64,000 nt of DNA from Sandaracinaceae bacterium (GCA_020633055.1 JACKEJ010000006.1:372001-436000); one strand, 5' to 3'; shown: positions 27,203-36,213, counted from the first letter of the stretch. A program made the numbers and translations. Notes: a model not told the origin generated them from the letters alone.

Positions 27203-27223
27203 AACGCAACGGTCTGTTGCGTT
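27203..27223. promoter_or_regulatory. Palindromic operator candidate of the TetR regulator
   Basis: Perfect 8-base arms AACGCAAC and GTTGCGTT are separated by the 5-base spacer GGTCT, centred about 45 bases upstream of the regulator's start. A second shorter palindrome (AGAAC-AC-GTTCT, 27174-27185) lies between it and the ATG. Size and position fit TetR autorepression. Confidence 0.6.
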
Positions 27224-27297
27224 TTGAGTGAGGCTGTACGAGCCGCCCGCGATGACCCGCCTTGTAACGATCCGGGGGACCATGACTACGAGGGAGG

Positions 27298-28173
27298 GTG
27301 AGCAACGCCGACCCACCCTCGCGCGCGCCCCGGCCCGCGCACCTGGACACGGAACACGAAGCGCACGCGGGCGACACCAGCGCCGACCTCGATGCGCAGG
27401 CAGGCGCGAGCGCTAATTCGGGAGCCGACGCAGCCGCCAGCGCAGACCCCGAGGCCGACGCACGCGAGAACGACGCGTTCCTCGCGCGACAGCGGCGCGA
27501 GACCCGACGCAGCTTCATCGCCAAGGCCCTCGGCGGCACCAGCCTCGCCGTGCTCGGGTACTACGGGCTCATCGACGACGGGCTGACCCGCGAGGCCCGG
27601 GCCCAGACGTTGCGCGACGGGCGACCGCGACTCCCCCCGAACCAGCGGGTCATCCGGCGTCTCCGCCCCATGGGAGGCACGCCGGGGGACCCGTCCATCG
27701 AGAACGTGCGCCTGCGCGTCATCGGCGACGTGGACACCCCGCTCGAGCTGACCTTCGCGCAGCTGCTCGCCATGGGCGTGGTGACGCGCACCGTCGACGT
27801 GCACTGCGTCACGGGCTGGAGCGTGCTCGGTGCGCGCTTCGAGGGCGTGCCCCTGCGCGTCTTGGCCGATCGCGCGGGTGTTCGCTCCACCGCGCGCCAC
27901 GTCATCTTCGAGGCGCCCTACGGCTACACGGCCAACGTGCCGCTGCGTGAGGCCCTGGCCCCGAACGTGCTCATCAGCCACCGCCTGGACGGTGCCCCGC
28001 TAGAGCGCGACCACGGCGGCCCGCTGCGCGCCGTAGTGCCCAGCCTGTACTTCTGGAAGAGCGCCAAGTGGGTCACGGGCATCCGCTTCACGGGGCGCGA
28101 CGCGCCCGGCTATTGGGAGCGCCGCGGCTACCACAACCACGGCGACCCCTGGCGTGAAGAGCGCTATGGCTGA
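27298..28173 (+). CDS. Tat-exported molybdopterin-dependent oxidoreductase (sulfite-oxidase fold)
   Basis: A 291-residue protein. It has a twin-arginine motif TRRSFIAK (Arg 70-71) with a hydrophobic stretch after it, preceded by an unusual 60-residue Ala/Asp-rich N-terminus. The molybdopterin-binding domain has the Mo-ligand cysteine in VDVHCVTGWS (Cys 170) and the closing WVTGIRFTGRDAPGYWERRGYHN. This is the YedY/sulfite-oxidase-like family, acting in the periplasm on oxidised methionine or other substrates. GTG 27298 is the only start close to the frame's beginning; a shorter form starting nearer the Tat motif is possible. It overlaps a membrane partner gene by 8 bases. Confidence 0.88.
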   Translation: MSNADPPSRAPRPAHLDTEHEAHAGDTSADLDAQAGASANSGADAAASADPEADARENDAFLARQRRETRRSFIAKALGGTSLAVLGYYGLIDDGLTREARAQTLRDGRPRLPPNQRVIRRLRPMGGTPGDPSIENVRLRVIGDVDTPLELTFAQLLAMGVVTRTVDVHCVTGWSVLGARFEGVPLRVLADRAGVRSTARHVIFEAPYGYTANVPLREALAPNVLISHRLDGAPLERDHGGPLRAVVPSLYFWKSAKWVTGIRFTGRDAPGYWERRGYHNHGDPWREERYG

Positions 28174-28741
28174 GCGGCTGACGGCGGCCCGTGCACGCCG
28201 CGTCTTGCGCTCCTTGCACCGCGACGCGGGCTACCTCGCCGTGGGTCTGACGCTGGTCTATGCGCTCAGCGGGTTGGCGGTGAACCACATCGGCGAGTGG
28301 GACCCCAACTTCACGGAGCTGTCGCGCAGCGTCTCGCTCGCTGAGCTCCCGGAGCACGAGGGTGACGCGCGCGACGCGGCCATCCTCGCGGCCCTCGACG
28401 TCACGGGCCCGCTCGACGAGCGCTACGAAGAGGGCGAAGGCGCGTTCTCGCTGCGCGTGGGCGAGGACGTGGTCTACGTCGACACCCAGGCCGGCACGGC
28501 GCGGCTCGAGGCGCGACGGCCACGTCCCCTGCTGCGTGTCGCGAACTGGCTGCACCTCAACCGCGGCAAGGCCGCCTGGACGTACTTCGCGGACGCCTAC
28601 GCCGTGGGCCTGCTCTTCCTCGCGCTGAGCGGCTTGTTCATGATCCCGGCGCGCGGGCCCGGCATCGGCCGGCGCGGGCTGCTCGTGGGCCTCGGCGTGC
28701 TGCTGCCAGTGCTGTACGTGACGCTGAGCGGGGGGCCCTGA
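28166..28741 (+). CDS. PepSY-TM-like membrane protein, partner of the molybdopterin oxidoreductase
   Basis: A 191-residue protein from ATG 28166, which overlaps the stop of the upstream gene by 8 bases. It shows an N-terminal helix (GYLAVGLTLVYALSGLAVNHI), a periplasmic PepSY-like segment of about 90 residues, then two C-terminal helices (YAVGLLFLALSGLFMI and LLVGLGVLLPVLYVTL). Two conserved histidines (SLHRDAG and NWLHLNRG) sit at membrane borders, as in heme- or quinone-linked PepSY-associated proteins. It likely passes electrons from the membrane to the exported oxidoreductase, analogous to YedZ but unrelated. The coupling is inferred from the overlap. Confidence 0.8.
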   Translation: MAERLTAARARRVLRSLHRDAGYLAVGLTLVYALSGLAVNHIGEWDPNFTELSRSVSLAELPEHEGDARDAAILAALDVTGPLDERYEEGEGAFSLRVGEDVVYVDTQAGTARLEARRPRPLLRVANWLHLNRGKAAWTYFADAYAVGLLFLALSGLFMIPARGPGIGRRGLLVGLGVLLPVLYVTLSGGP

Positions 28742-28765
28742 CGCGTCGGTCGCGCGTGACGTACG

Positions 28766-30238
28766 ATGCGCTCCATGACCCACCGAGGTGCCTCCCGGTT
28801 CGTGCGGCTCGCCTGTTGCTCCGTGCTCGCGCTCGTCCCGTCCCTCGCTGGCTGCGGCCGCGGCGCAGGTACCACGGCGACGGCCCAGGTGACGACACCC
28901 GCGGCGCCCGTCGTCGAGCCGCGCAACGCTACGGGGCAGCTGCTCGAGGACTTCTTCTTCCAGAACCTCACCGCCACCGACCGCTTCGACCTGGACGCGG
29001 CGCTCGACGAGGGCGGGGGCGGCTCCGACTACTACGACGAGGAGGCGGCGGGTCCGTACTACGACGAGACGGCAGCGGGCGCGGAAGACGACACGGAGGC
29101 CACGGCTGCGTTGGTGGCTGACGCCCGCGCGCTCGACGCGCTCCTCGCGCAGCTGCAGGAGGGCCTCACGGCGGAGCAGCACCCGCTGGCAGGTGCCGTC
29201 GACGAGGTCCGTTCCGGGCTGCAGACGGCGCTCGAAGACCCCCAGACCGGCATGCTCGAGGTGATCATGCGCGACGCGCCCTTCCAGCTCTCGCAGTGGT
29301 CGTTGTCCGTCACTCAGCGGTACGTCGACACGGAGGACCCGCGGCCGAATCAACCGACGGACTGCTCCATTGGCACGATCGCCCTCTACGCGGCGATCTA
29401 TGACGCCTTAGTGGAGGCCTCGGCCGACAGCCACGTGGAGCTCAACTCGTACGTCAGCGAACAAGACGCGTGGCTCGAGGAGCAGCAGCAGCACCTCAGC
29501 GCGGCGCAGGCGTTGCTCGAGTGGCTGGACAGCGACCCTCCGATCCGCGGAGACGGGTCGGAGGCGTACGACCGTGTATGGGACCTAGCGGAGGCGCTCT
29601 ACGACCCGGACGCCTTCCTGACCGAGGGCACGGGGGCGGCGGTGACGACGGCGCTCGATGCTCTCGGCAACGCCGAGACGACCGACGAGTTGCGCGCAGC
29701 GTTTGCGGTGCTGCGGACGTCGGTGCTCGCGACGCTCGCGACCGTGCAACAGCCGCCGTACCGAGCGGAGATCGCAGCGTACCAGGTCATCCCCGAGCAA
29801 TTCGGCCTCGCGCTCGACCAGCTGCCAATCCCCGGCCCACGGGCGGCCGTCGCCGTGTTGGACCGCGGCGATCTGGAGGCGGCGTTCCGGGCGATCGACT
29901 GGGGCGCCGACCACCTCGACGAGACGGCGGCGTGGGTTCGTACGGCCTGCGAAGGCACACGGTGGGAGGTTCCAGCCGATGCTCAGGCGCGGGCGCTCTC
30001 GCGTTCTCGTAGGTCGGTGCGGTACGCCGCATCGCACCGCGCGCACGTGCCGCGCTCCATGCGTCCCGCCGCGCCTCACCCCTCACGTCCCACCGCCGCC
30101 GACGGTGCTCGTGGTGCACGTGGGGCTTTCGGCCGGGCGCAGTCGCTCAGTGCAGCACCTCGTCCGGCCCGGGCGGAGGGGCGTCCTGCGCGCCCTCGCG
30201 CAGCTCGTCCGGGACGCGCAGCGCCTCGAGCTTCGTGA
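28766..30238 (+). CDS. Lipoprotein of unknown function, C-terminal tail doubtful
   Basis: A 490-residue frame. The signal peptide is ALVPSLAGC (lipid Cys 30). An acidic linker with DYYDEE/YYDE repeats is followed by a helical region from about residue 110 to 405 (LVADARALDALLAQLQEGL, HVELNSYVSEQDAWLEEQQQHLSAAQALLEW, TDELRAAFAVLRTSVLATLATVQQ). Beyond residue about 410 the composition turns abruptly Arg/Pro/Ala-rich, and the last 92 bases overlap the convergent gene at 30147. In another frame a stop falls at 30010-30012. A frameshift near 29,950-30,000, natural or from sequencing, would explain the ending. Family unknown. Confidence 0.65.
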   Translation: MRSMTHRGASRFVRLACCSVLALVPSLAGCGRGAGTTATAQVTTPAAPVVEPRNATGQLLEDFFFQNLTATDRFDLDAALDEGGGGSDYYDEEAAGPYYDETAAGAEDDTEATAALVADARALDALLAQLQEGLTAEQHPLAGAVDEVRSGLQTALEDPQTGMLEVIMRDAPFQLSQWSLSVTQRYVDTEDPRPNQPTDCSIGTIALYAAIYDALVEASADSHVELNSYVSEQDAWLEEQQQHLSAAQALLEWLDSDPPIRGDGSEAYDRVWDLAEALYDPDAFLTEGTGAAVTTALDALGNAETTDELRAAFAVLRTSVLATLATVQQPPYRAEIAAYQVIPEQFGLALDQLPIPGPRAAVAVLDRGDLEAAFRAIDWGADHLDETAAWVRTACEGTRWEVPADAQARALSRSRRSVRYAASHRAHVPRSMRPAAPHPSRPTAADGARGARGAFGRAQSLSAAPRPARAEGRPARPRAARPGRAAPRAS

Positions 30239-30641
30239 CCACGCCGGCGTCCACCGCGTTGCCCTGCTCGGGCAGCGTGAACGAGCCCTGCACCCAGCGC
30301 GGCACGAACAACAGCGCCTGCGCGCTGCCCTGGTAGCCCAGCTGCACCAGCATGCCCGGGGCATAGGCCACACACTTCTTGTCGCAGCAGTGGAAAGCCT
30401 CGCGCACCACGTACAGCCCCTCCGCCGCCAGCGGCTCGAGGCTGCTCGCGTCCTCCGGGCTCGGCAGCGTCGTGCCGCCCGCGTGGAACTGCGCGCGGTT
30501 CTGCTTCCAGCTGGCGGGCAGGTACACGCCGGGCCCCGGGTTGCCGTGGTTGTGGAAGTACACCAGCCGCCCCGCCGGGACGGCGCCGATGGCGCGGGTG
30601 GTCCTGTACAGCCCGCACGGGGGCAACGTGGGTTCGCTCAT
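30147..30641 (-). CDS. Conserved hypothetical protein
   Basis: A 164-residue protein from ATG 30641 without signal peptide. It contains GRLVYFHNHGNPGPGVYLPASW (a small beta-rich core), a cysteine trio FHCCDKKC near residue 97, and YQGSAQALLFVPRW. Sequences of this kind occur as stand-alone genes in myxobacteria without assigned function. The Cys/His groups could bind a metal. The frame is open to 30740 but the upstream part has no sensible content. Its 3' end overlaps the doubtful tail of the convergent lipoprotein. Confidence 0.6.
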   Translation of the reverse strand: MSEPTLPPCGLYRTTRAIGAVPAGRLVYFHNHGNPGPGVYLPASWKQNRAQFHAGGTTLPSPEDASSLEPLAAEGLYVVREAFHCCDKKCVAYAPGMLVQLGYQGSAQALLFVPRWVQGSFTLPEQGNAVDAGVVTKLEALRVPDELREGAQDAPPPGPDEVLH

Positions 30642-30749
30642 GGGCGGGAGCGTAGCAGGCGCGGACCGGTCTGGACTTCGGGGCCCCCGACTTCGGGAGC
30701 CTAGGCGCGGGACGGCGAGGGGGAACGCCGCCCAAGACAACCATAGCGG

Positions 30750-30778
30750 TTGACGTGCTAGGGAAAATCAGATACGAC
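30750..30778 (+). promoter_or_regulatory. Sigma-70-like promoter giving a leaderless mRNA
   Basis: TTGACG (30750-30755), a 17-base spacer and TACGAC (30773-30778). The start ATG 30785 lies exactly seven bases after the -10 box, so the transcript probably begins at the initiation codon. It is at the left edge of the low-GC island. Confidence 0.5.
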
Positions 30779-30784
30779 ATGCGA

Positions 30785-33700
30785 ATGCACAAGAGGATGG
30801 GGCTGCAAGTAGTTGTGTGCGCGATAGCGTTGTCCTGTTGGTGTCCGACGAAGTCACAAGCACAGGACCCTACCCTATGTGTTCGAACGAGCCTGAACTT
30901 CGAAGGTGCGATAGCAGGGCCCGACCCGCGGCTGTCCGCCGAGTCGTTTACCGTTGAGACTTGGTATCGGCGGAAGGCGCTGCCGGACGACACCGACAGC
31001 TTCTTCCACGTACTCTTTCAAATAGACGATCCCGACGAGATCGGAAACCGACTGGCCGTCATCGTGCACAACTTCGGCGGTGACACCGTACTTGAGTTCC
31101 AGTCAGCCGGCGTCGTACAGGTTCCGGTGTCGTCGTTTCTCGTCGACCAATGGCACCACGTTGCCATCACGTTTGATGGCATGATACTCACCGCCTACGT
31201 TGATGGCATTGTCGTCACAGAAGTCCCGGGTGGGCCGGGGTCAGAGCTCTGGATCCTCCAAGATACTGCATTCACATCTGTCCCACTAAACCACGAGTTC
31301 TCCGTCGGAAGGGCCGTCAGTGATGCGCTGTTCGGCGCGAACGGAAACTTCTCGGAGACTCGCTTCTGGTCGATCGCACGCAGTCAGCAAGAAATCGTTC
31401 AGAGAATGAACTCGCCGATCGACCCAAGTACGCTGGGCTTAGTGGGAGTCTGGCCATTTACTGGTTCTGCCGCGGAGATCGTAAACGGCATATCTACCAT
31501 CCTTACATGGGATGCATCGATCTGTCGCGACGTCTCCTCTCCGCTCACTGACCCCCCCGGGGACGACGGATCGCCCCCATTCGTCACTCAATGTGAAGCC
31601 GTGACGAACGCTACAGTACTTGCGGGGTTCGGCGTGCTTGCCGACGAAGCGCGGTTCCGATGGAGCGCTACGGATAATGTGGATCTCGCGTCTTTTTCGG
31701 TTTTCATCGACGACGTGCCGCTACTTTCGGAGACTGAACTACGCTTGTTCGCTACTAGCCTACAAGGCGACGCAGATGTCGAACTGCCGCGAGCGATAGG
31801 CGGAGTCACCCGACGACCCCTAAACGTTGCACCTGGGATGCACAGAATTACTTGTATCGCGGAGGACAGTTCTGGGCAACGCGGCGTCGCTATGAGTACG
31901 TTTCAGGTCGTCGAGCAAGGACCGGCCCCGACGCTCGAGGTTACGCTCTCGCCGGCGCGCCCGCGGGCGGGTGAGATCGCAAATTTAACCGTCCGAGCCA
32001 CAACCTCGTCGGGCGAGATGAGGGTCGTTCGCATCTCACCGAACAGTCCGTTCGGCGACACCACGTGCATGCTTGACTCTAGCTCCGGGAACCGGAACAT
32101 CATCGTCTGCTCGGTCGACTATGAAATCCCAATGAATGGACCCGGGTGGTTCGATGCAACGATCGTTGCTCAGGATGATGGCTTGCGCATCGCTACCGAT
32201 AGTATCCGCTTCGCCTACGCGATGGGGACCGATTCAGATGCAGACGGGCTCCCGGATACGTTGGAGGCGCACTACTGCACCGATCCGTCGAACCCCGATA
32301 GTGATGACGATGGTCTGCTCGATGGCTGGGAGTTTACCGAACTGACATTTCCCGACGGGCGTTCGGTCCCGCTTGCGGCGATGGGCGCAGACCCCTGTCA
32401 GAAGGACCTCTTCGTTCACGCGATGGCTGAGGAAGGCATTGACATCGAGGCGGCGATGAACTTCACTGCGGATACATACCTACGCGACCTTGGCGTTCGG
32501 ATGCACTGGACTTCGGTGATAGTGCCGCGTGTTTCTCCAGGAGAAAGTCGCGGGGCCGAGCAAACAATGGCGCTACCGTCCGACTTTCATCCCTCTGGGT
32601 ACGCTTTTCCGCCGGAATGGTCGTGGACTCACACTGCGATCAAGTTCAACGCGATTCGCGAAGACGGCGGAGCCCGCCGACGGTTCACTAGCATATCTGC
32701 GCTCGCGTCCCGCAACGACTCCAATCAACAGCCTGTGCTCTGTGATTGTCCGGGGGATTTGTCGGCCTGTGCCGACGTACAGCCATCCTGCAGACTCTCC
32801 ACCCGGCTGCGGAACATCGTGGCGCACGAGCTTGGCCACACGATGGGATTGGGGCACGGAGGGAAGGCCGGCACTCTGCAGCAGCGGGTAAGACTATCGA
32901 ACGGGCGGGTTGGATACGACTGGGACCAAGGACTTGGCGCACCCAATCAGATGCCAAACTATCGCAGCCTCATGAACTATCGGTACGATGACGCGGAGGG
33001 CGCCGAGTGTAGAAATCTGTCCACTGGTGCGGTGACCATCGACTACAGATTCACGCAGACTGACCTAGGCATACTTAACGAGCGTCGACTCGACGAGCGA
33101 CCAAACTCCGCATGGGCCCAGGCTCTCGCCGCAGAGGGATGCGTCTACTCAGACGACGGGTTCGTGCCGGTCTTCACGTGGAACTGTGGCGACCTTGAAG
33201 ACAGACCGCAGATGAGTGGGACTGGGTCGACTACTCTCCGGCAAGAAGGAAACCTTCCCGGAACCGACTGGAACTGCGATGGTGTAATCAGTTCGGGGAC
33301 GGTGCGCGCTGATACACGACCATACGCCGAAAGTGAACCCTTTCCCCAACGCAGGATGGAGGCTACGGCGGACCGCGGAAACGTACCACGGATGACGCTG
33401 AGTGTTATCCCGCACGATGGTGACCGGAATTGCTATCTTCAGCCACGCTCGTATCGGGAGCTGATACCTGGATATGCAGATTCTGGAATGACGACTGGTC
33501 CCTTGGACCCCATCGGCTGGAACCAAGAGTGCCCGGTGCTGCCTGTCGGGGGCTTAGGCACCTCACCTAGAACGGACCATGTCTTCCCCCCAAACGCCGA
33601 ACGCTTGAACGGCTTCGACGACGATGCGGATGGCGAAGTTGACGAGGGATTCGCTGACCGTGACAACGATACCGTTCCCGATCGCATTGACAACTGTCCA

Positions 33701-34492
33701 CAGACTCCGAATCCAGGCCAACTCGACGCTCAGGGCGATGGAATCGGGGACGCTTGCCAGGTAGGCGAGCCGACGATCGAGCTTGACGTGGTCGATGGTG
33801 TCGTCGCGGTTTATGCTGTTCCAGCCTTCCCGGACTCCCTTGGGGTGGCAGTGTATCGAGTTGCCGACGGGACATTTCACTACCTTGGAATGGCGTCCAC
33901 GATTGCACCAATAGTTGACTCGGGCGCAGGTAGGAATCCGGTGCAGTATGCTGCCCGAGAGGTTGATCGAGGTGGCTACGAAGGTCAGTTTGTTTACTCA
34001 AGTACTGCTACTAGTAACGTTGGTTGCGAGACGATGCTAGGCGAGTACTCGATGACGAAGTACGACGTAGCGGTGGCCCGTGTTGGCAGTCTTGTTCGGT
34101 TTCGGGTCGATGCTGAGTTTGAGGCCCCCGAACACTATCAGCCGTCCTCGAACGGACTGTTCCTTCGCACTCTCGCCGACGGTGTTGAGGTATCCGTTCT
34201 TGATATTGCCGGTGGCAGTGACTGGCGGACGGCTGGCGGACGGGTCTTCTACGTTGACGCGCTCCATGGGCGCGTAGTGTCCTATACGCGAACGGGAAGG
34301 GTGGTCCGACTAACTGCACAATGGTGGGCTCCAGCGTCGGCGGCTTGGCCCTACAGTGAAGTAGTGGTGGGAGTGGAGTGGGAGTTCGGAATGGATGGTA
34401 GCTGTGCATTCCCGGTGCCTGAAGAACTCGACTGTGCGGCGTGGCCGCGCCAGAGACCGCTCCGGATTCAATGTACATTGGAGCGTCCATGA
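30785..34492 (+). CDS. Giant secreted metzincin-type metalloprotease with LamG and thrombospondin-3 repeats
   Basis: A 1,235-residue exported protein. The signal peptide runs to KSQA at about residue 26. A LamG/concanavalin-like domain (FTVETWYRRK through FSETRFWSIARSQQEIV, about residues 45-205) is followed by Ig-like segments. Calcium-binding thrombospondin-3 repeats (DSDADGLPDTLE, DPSNPDSDDDGLLDGWE) near residue 485 precede the protease, with zinc motif HELGHTMGLGH at residues 681-691 and a Met-turn SLMNYRY near 730. More type-3 repeats (FDDDADGEVDEG, DRDNDTVPDRIDNC) and a beta-rich tail end the protein. ATG 30785 is preferred because of the promoter spacing; ATG 30779 is equally in frame. 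G+C is lower than in the flanking genes. Confidence 0.85.
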   Translation: MHKRMGLQVVVCAIALSCWCPTKSQAQDPTLCVRTSLNFEGAIAGPDPRLSAESFTVETWYRRKALPDDTDSFFHVLFQIDDPDEIGNRLAVIVHNFGGDTVLEFQSAGVVQVPVSSFLVDQWHHVAITFDGMILTAYVDGIVVTEVPGGPGSELWILQDTAFTSVPLNHEFSVGRAVSDALFGANGNFSETRFWSIARSQQEIVQRMNSPIDPSTLGLVGVWPFTGSAAEIVNGISTILTWDASICRDVSSPLTDPPGDDGSPPFVTQCEAVTNATVLAGFGVLADEARFRWSATDNVDLASFSVFIDDVPLLSETELRLFATSLQGDADVELPRAIGGVTRRPLNVAPGMHRITCIAEDSSGQRGVAMSTFQVVEQGPAPTLEVTLSPARPRAGEIANLTVRATTSSGEMRVVRISPNSPFGDTTCMLDSSSGNRNIIVCSVDYEIPMNGPGWFDATIVAQDDGLRIATDSIRFAYAMGTDSDADGLPDTLEAHYCTDPSNPDSDDDGLLDGWEFTELTFPDGRSVPLAAMGADPCQKDLFVHAMAEEGIDIEAAMNFTADTYLRDLGVRMHWTSVIVPRVSPGESRGAEQTMALPSDFHPSGYAFPPEWSWTHTAIKFNAIREDGGARRRFTSISALASRNDSNQQPVLCDCPGDLSACADVQPSCRLSTRLRNIVAHELGHTMGLGHGGKAGTLQQRVRLSNGRVGYDWDQGLGAPNQMPNYRSLMNYRYDDAEGAECRNLSTGAVTIDYRFTQTDLGILNERRLDERPNSAWAQALAAEGCVYSDDGFVPVFTWNCGDLEDRPQMSGTGSTTLRQEGNLPGTDWNCDGVISSGTVRADTRPYAESEPFPQRRMEATADRGNVPRMTLSVIPHDGDRNCYLQPRSYRELIPGYADSGMTTGPLDPIGWNQECPVLPVGGLGTSPRTDHVFPPNAERLNGFDDDADGEVDEGFADRDNDTVPDRIDNCPQTPNPGQLDAQGDGIGDACQVGEPTIELDVVDGVVAVYAVPAFPDSLGVAVYRVADGTFHYLGMASTIAPIVDSGAGRNPVQYAAREVDRGGYEGQFVYSSTATSNVGCETMLGEYSMTKYDVAVARVGSLVRFRVDAEFEAPEHYQPSSNGLFLRTLADGVEVSVLDIAGGSDWRTAGGRVFYVDALHGRVVSYTRTGRVVRLTAQWWAPASAAWPYSEVVVGVEWEFGMDGSCAFPVPEELDCAAWPRQRPLRIQCTLERP

Positions 34493-35061
34493 AGTCCGCG
34501 AGCCATCGCATCGTGTGCTTGACTGTAGTTGCGGTGACGCTCCTTGCGGCAGTGTCCTGCAGTGAGAGCATGGCAGTCCATGATGCGACGGCGCCTGAGG
34601 ACTGTGGATCCATCGACCCGATCGACTTTCACCCTGTCGAGTGCGTAGTCTTGGAATCAAGCGTACGCGAGATCCGTATGCCGCCCGGCGCTGATGGAAG
34701 TTATACTGTCGCGAGAACTGAAGTGGTGGTCTACGGGCATCTTTGGGTCGGAACGCCGGACCGTTGGTTGGTCCAGCGAACTCCTCGAAATTCTTTGAGC
34801 AATACTCCTAACATCTGCCCGAACGCTCCGGTCGTCGGAAGAACCTGCACGAGAGTCCCTGCGGCGGACACCTCAGTGCTAGCGACCCATGCTACGGAGA
34901 CGATGAGACCGCTTTCTAACGCTGCTGGAGCTCTGTTTGCCAGTTGCGGGACGGTCACGCACGCCAACCTCGTCCGATATGACGCGGCGGGCACCATACT
35001 GGATGAATCCGATGCGGAACCAGTGGAAGAGCGCTACGAAGTTCAGATCGGTGAGCGCTGA
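34489..35061 (+). CDS. Lipoprotein of unknown function
   Basis: A 190-residue protein. ATG 34489 overlaps the stop of the metalloprotease gene (ATGA). The signal peptide ends LLAAVSC (lipid Cys about 24). The mature part has four further cysteines (EDCGSIDPIDFHPVEC, NICPNAPVVGRTC, ASCGTV) and a beta-rich segment around YTVARTEVVVYGHLWVG. No known family is recognised. Being translationally coupled to the large metzincin, it could be a chaperone, inhibitor or surface tether for it; that is inference from position only. Base composition matches the low-GC island. Confidence 0.7.
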   Translation: MKSASHRIVCLTVVAVTLLAAVSCSESMAVHDATAPEDCGSIDPIDFHPVECVVLESSVREIRMPPGADGSYTVARTEVVVYGHLWVGTPDRWLVQRTPRNSLSNTPNICPNAPVVGRTCTRVPAADTSVLATHATETMRPLSNAAGALFASCGTVTHANLVRYDAAGTILDESDAEPVEERYEVQIGER

Positions 35062-35355
35062 GTGATGCCCGTGGCGTGCTAGCTAGCTAGCGAGACTGAG
35101 CGGTGATGGTGCACGCTCTGTACTGCGTAGCGTGCGGACCAAGTTCCTCCGAACACGCCGAGCACCCGGGGGGCAAAGCGCAGGCGTGTTGCGGCGAGCG
35201 GGTCAGCGCGCTCGGCGAGGAGAGGCGCACATCTTGGGCATCGACCGCACTGATGTCCATCGCGGAACGCTCGTTCGAGGTGCTCCTCACTGTTGCGTCC
35301 TTCACGGCGAAGAGATGCATTTGCATCATCCGTAGGCCCACGTTACAGTTCGTTC
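35062..35355. other. Intergenic stretch with a CTAG-tetranucleotide palindrome
   Basis: No convincing gene. GCTAGCTAGCTAGC at 35078-35091 is a self-complementary CTAG repeat, unusual because CTAG is rare in most bacterial genomes. Short open frames with CxxC-like spacing (for example YCVACGPSSSEH) lie around 35100-35340 but have no start, length or context to support them. The 880-bp duplicated unit begins at 35334. Confidence 0.45.
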
Positions 35356-36213
35356 ATGATCTGCGCTTGTAGCCGTCTGCTGGGAACCTTGTTATGTGGT
35401 CTTGCTAGCGCGTGCGCAGCGGAGGTGCAGGTCGTGGCCGACATGGGCACACCAGCGGACCTGGGGACTCCTCTGGATGCGCAGCAGAATCGCGTGTGTG
35501 ATCCGCCCGGAGAAGTGCGCAATTACCGGATCGTCTCGATCACACTTCCACCTTACGCCGATGTCCAGGCAGGCGCCGTGCAAGGCTTCGACTTGGACTT
35601 CACGCGTGATTCCTGTGGGATGGAAGAAGGACCGAGTGGCGACAACGGACTTGCCAGCCTCGCGGATGATATCTCGCCTGTATTGGATCTTAGGTCCCTG
35701 TTGGGTGCCGTCTCGCCGTGTCCAGACGCGGCTGGGGTACTCTGTGTTTCGGAAGGCATCGGCTTTTCACAGTTTGACCCAGGCGAACGCTTGTCTTGCG
35801 AACGCTACAGCCTCTTCTCGTTGGGTGATCGCGAAGGAACTCTCTCGTGGTACACGTTCGCAACAGATCACCTGTCAATCCCGCCCTTGCCTGGTGGTCC
35901 GATCACCCTGAACCTCACAGGCGACACGGTCTTACAGGTCGAGCTCGAGAGCACGCAGCTGTTGTGGCGACCATTGGGCGAGTCCTCTATCGAGCTGTAT
36001 TTCGGGGGAATTATGAGTGATGAAGTACTTGAGCGACTCATCGAGTACCTCGTCGCAGAGTCGGGTGGAAATCTGACTGACGGAATCGTTCGCGGATTGG
36101 TAGACTCAGCTCGTGACGTTGAAGTAGGCGGTAGCTGCACGAGTATGTCGGCATCTTTCGTGGCTGTTGGCGAGCTGATTGCGGATTGATAAGGCCCTCC
36201 GTGTCAGTAAGGC
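35334..36213. repeat. First copy of an 880-bp exact-length tandem duplication
   Basis: The stretch from AGGCCCACGTTACAG at 35334 to TCAGTAAGGC at 36213 is repeated immediately at 36214-37093. By eye the copies differ at about a dozen positions with no insertions or deletions. The unit contains one complete gene and its short upstream region. Confidence 0.95.
35356..36189 (+). CDS. Exported protein, copy A of a tandem pair
   Basis: A 277-residue protein. The signal sequence MICACSRLLGTLLCGLASAC ends in a lipobox-like SAC, followed by the D-x-G linker VVADMGTPADLGTPLDAQ. The mature domain has YRIVSITLPPYADVQAGA, a FTRDSCGMEEGPSGDNGLASL motif, a beta-rich middle and a terminal GGSCTSMSASFVAVGELIAD. 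The same order of motifs (GxDNGLA, then C-x-x-I/M-S-A-S near the end) appears in the lipoprotein at 45412-46371, so they look like distant relatives. Function unknown. ATG 35356 is fixed by the signal peptide and by conservation in copy B. G+C is lower than in the surrounding genes. Confidence 0.8.
   Translation: MICACSRLLGTLLCGLASACAAEVQVVADMGTPADLGTPLDAQQNRVCDPPGEVRNYRIVSITLPPYADVQAGAVQGFDLDFTRDSCGMEEGPSGDNGLASLADDISPVLDLRSLLGAVSPCPDAAGVLCVSEGIGFSQFDPGERLSCERYSLFSLGDREGTLSWYTFATDHLSIPPLPGGPITLNLTGDTVLQVELESTQLLWRPLGESSIELYFGGIMSDEVLERLIEYLVAESGGNLTDGIVRGLVDSARDVEVGGSCTSMSASFVAVGELIAD

Noticed and set aside
35100..35345. Small frames with CxxC-like cysteines near the duplicated pair
   Set aside because: No start, ribosome-binding site, length or neighbour supports them.
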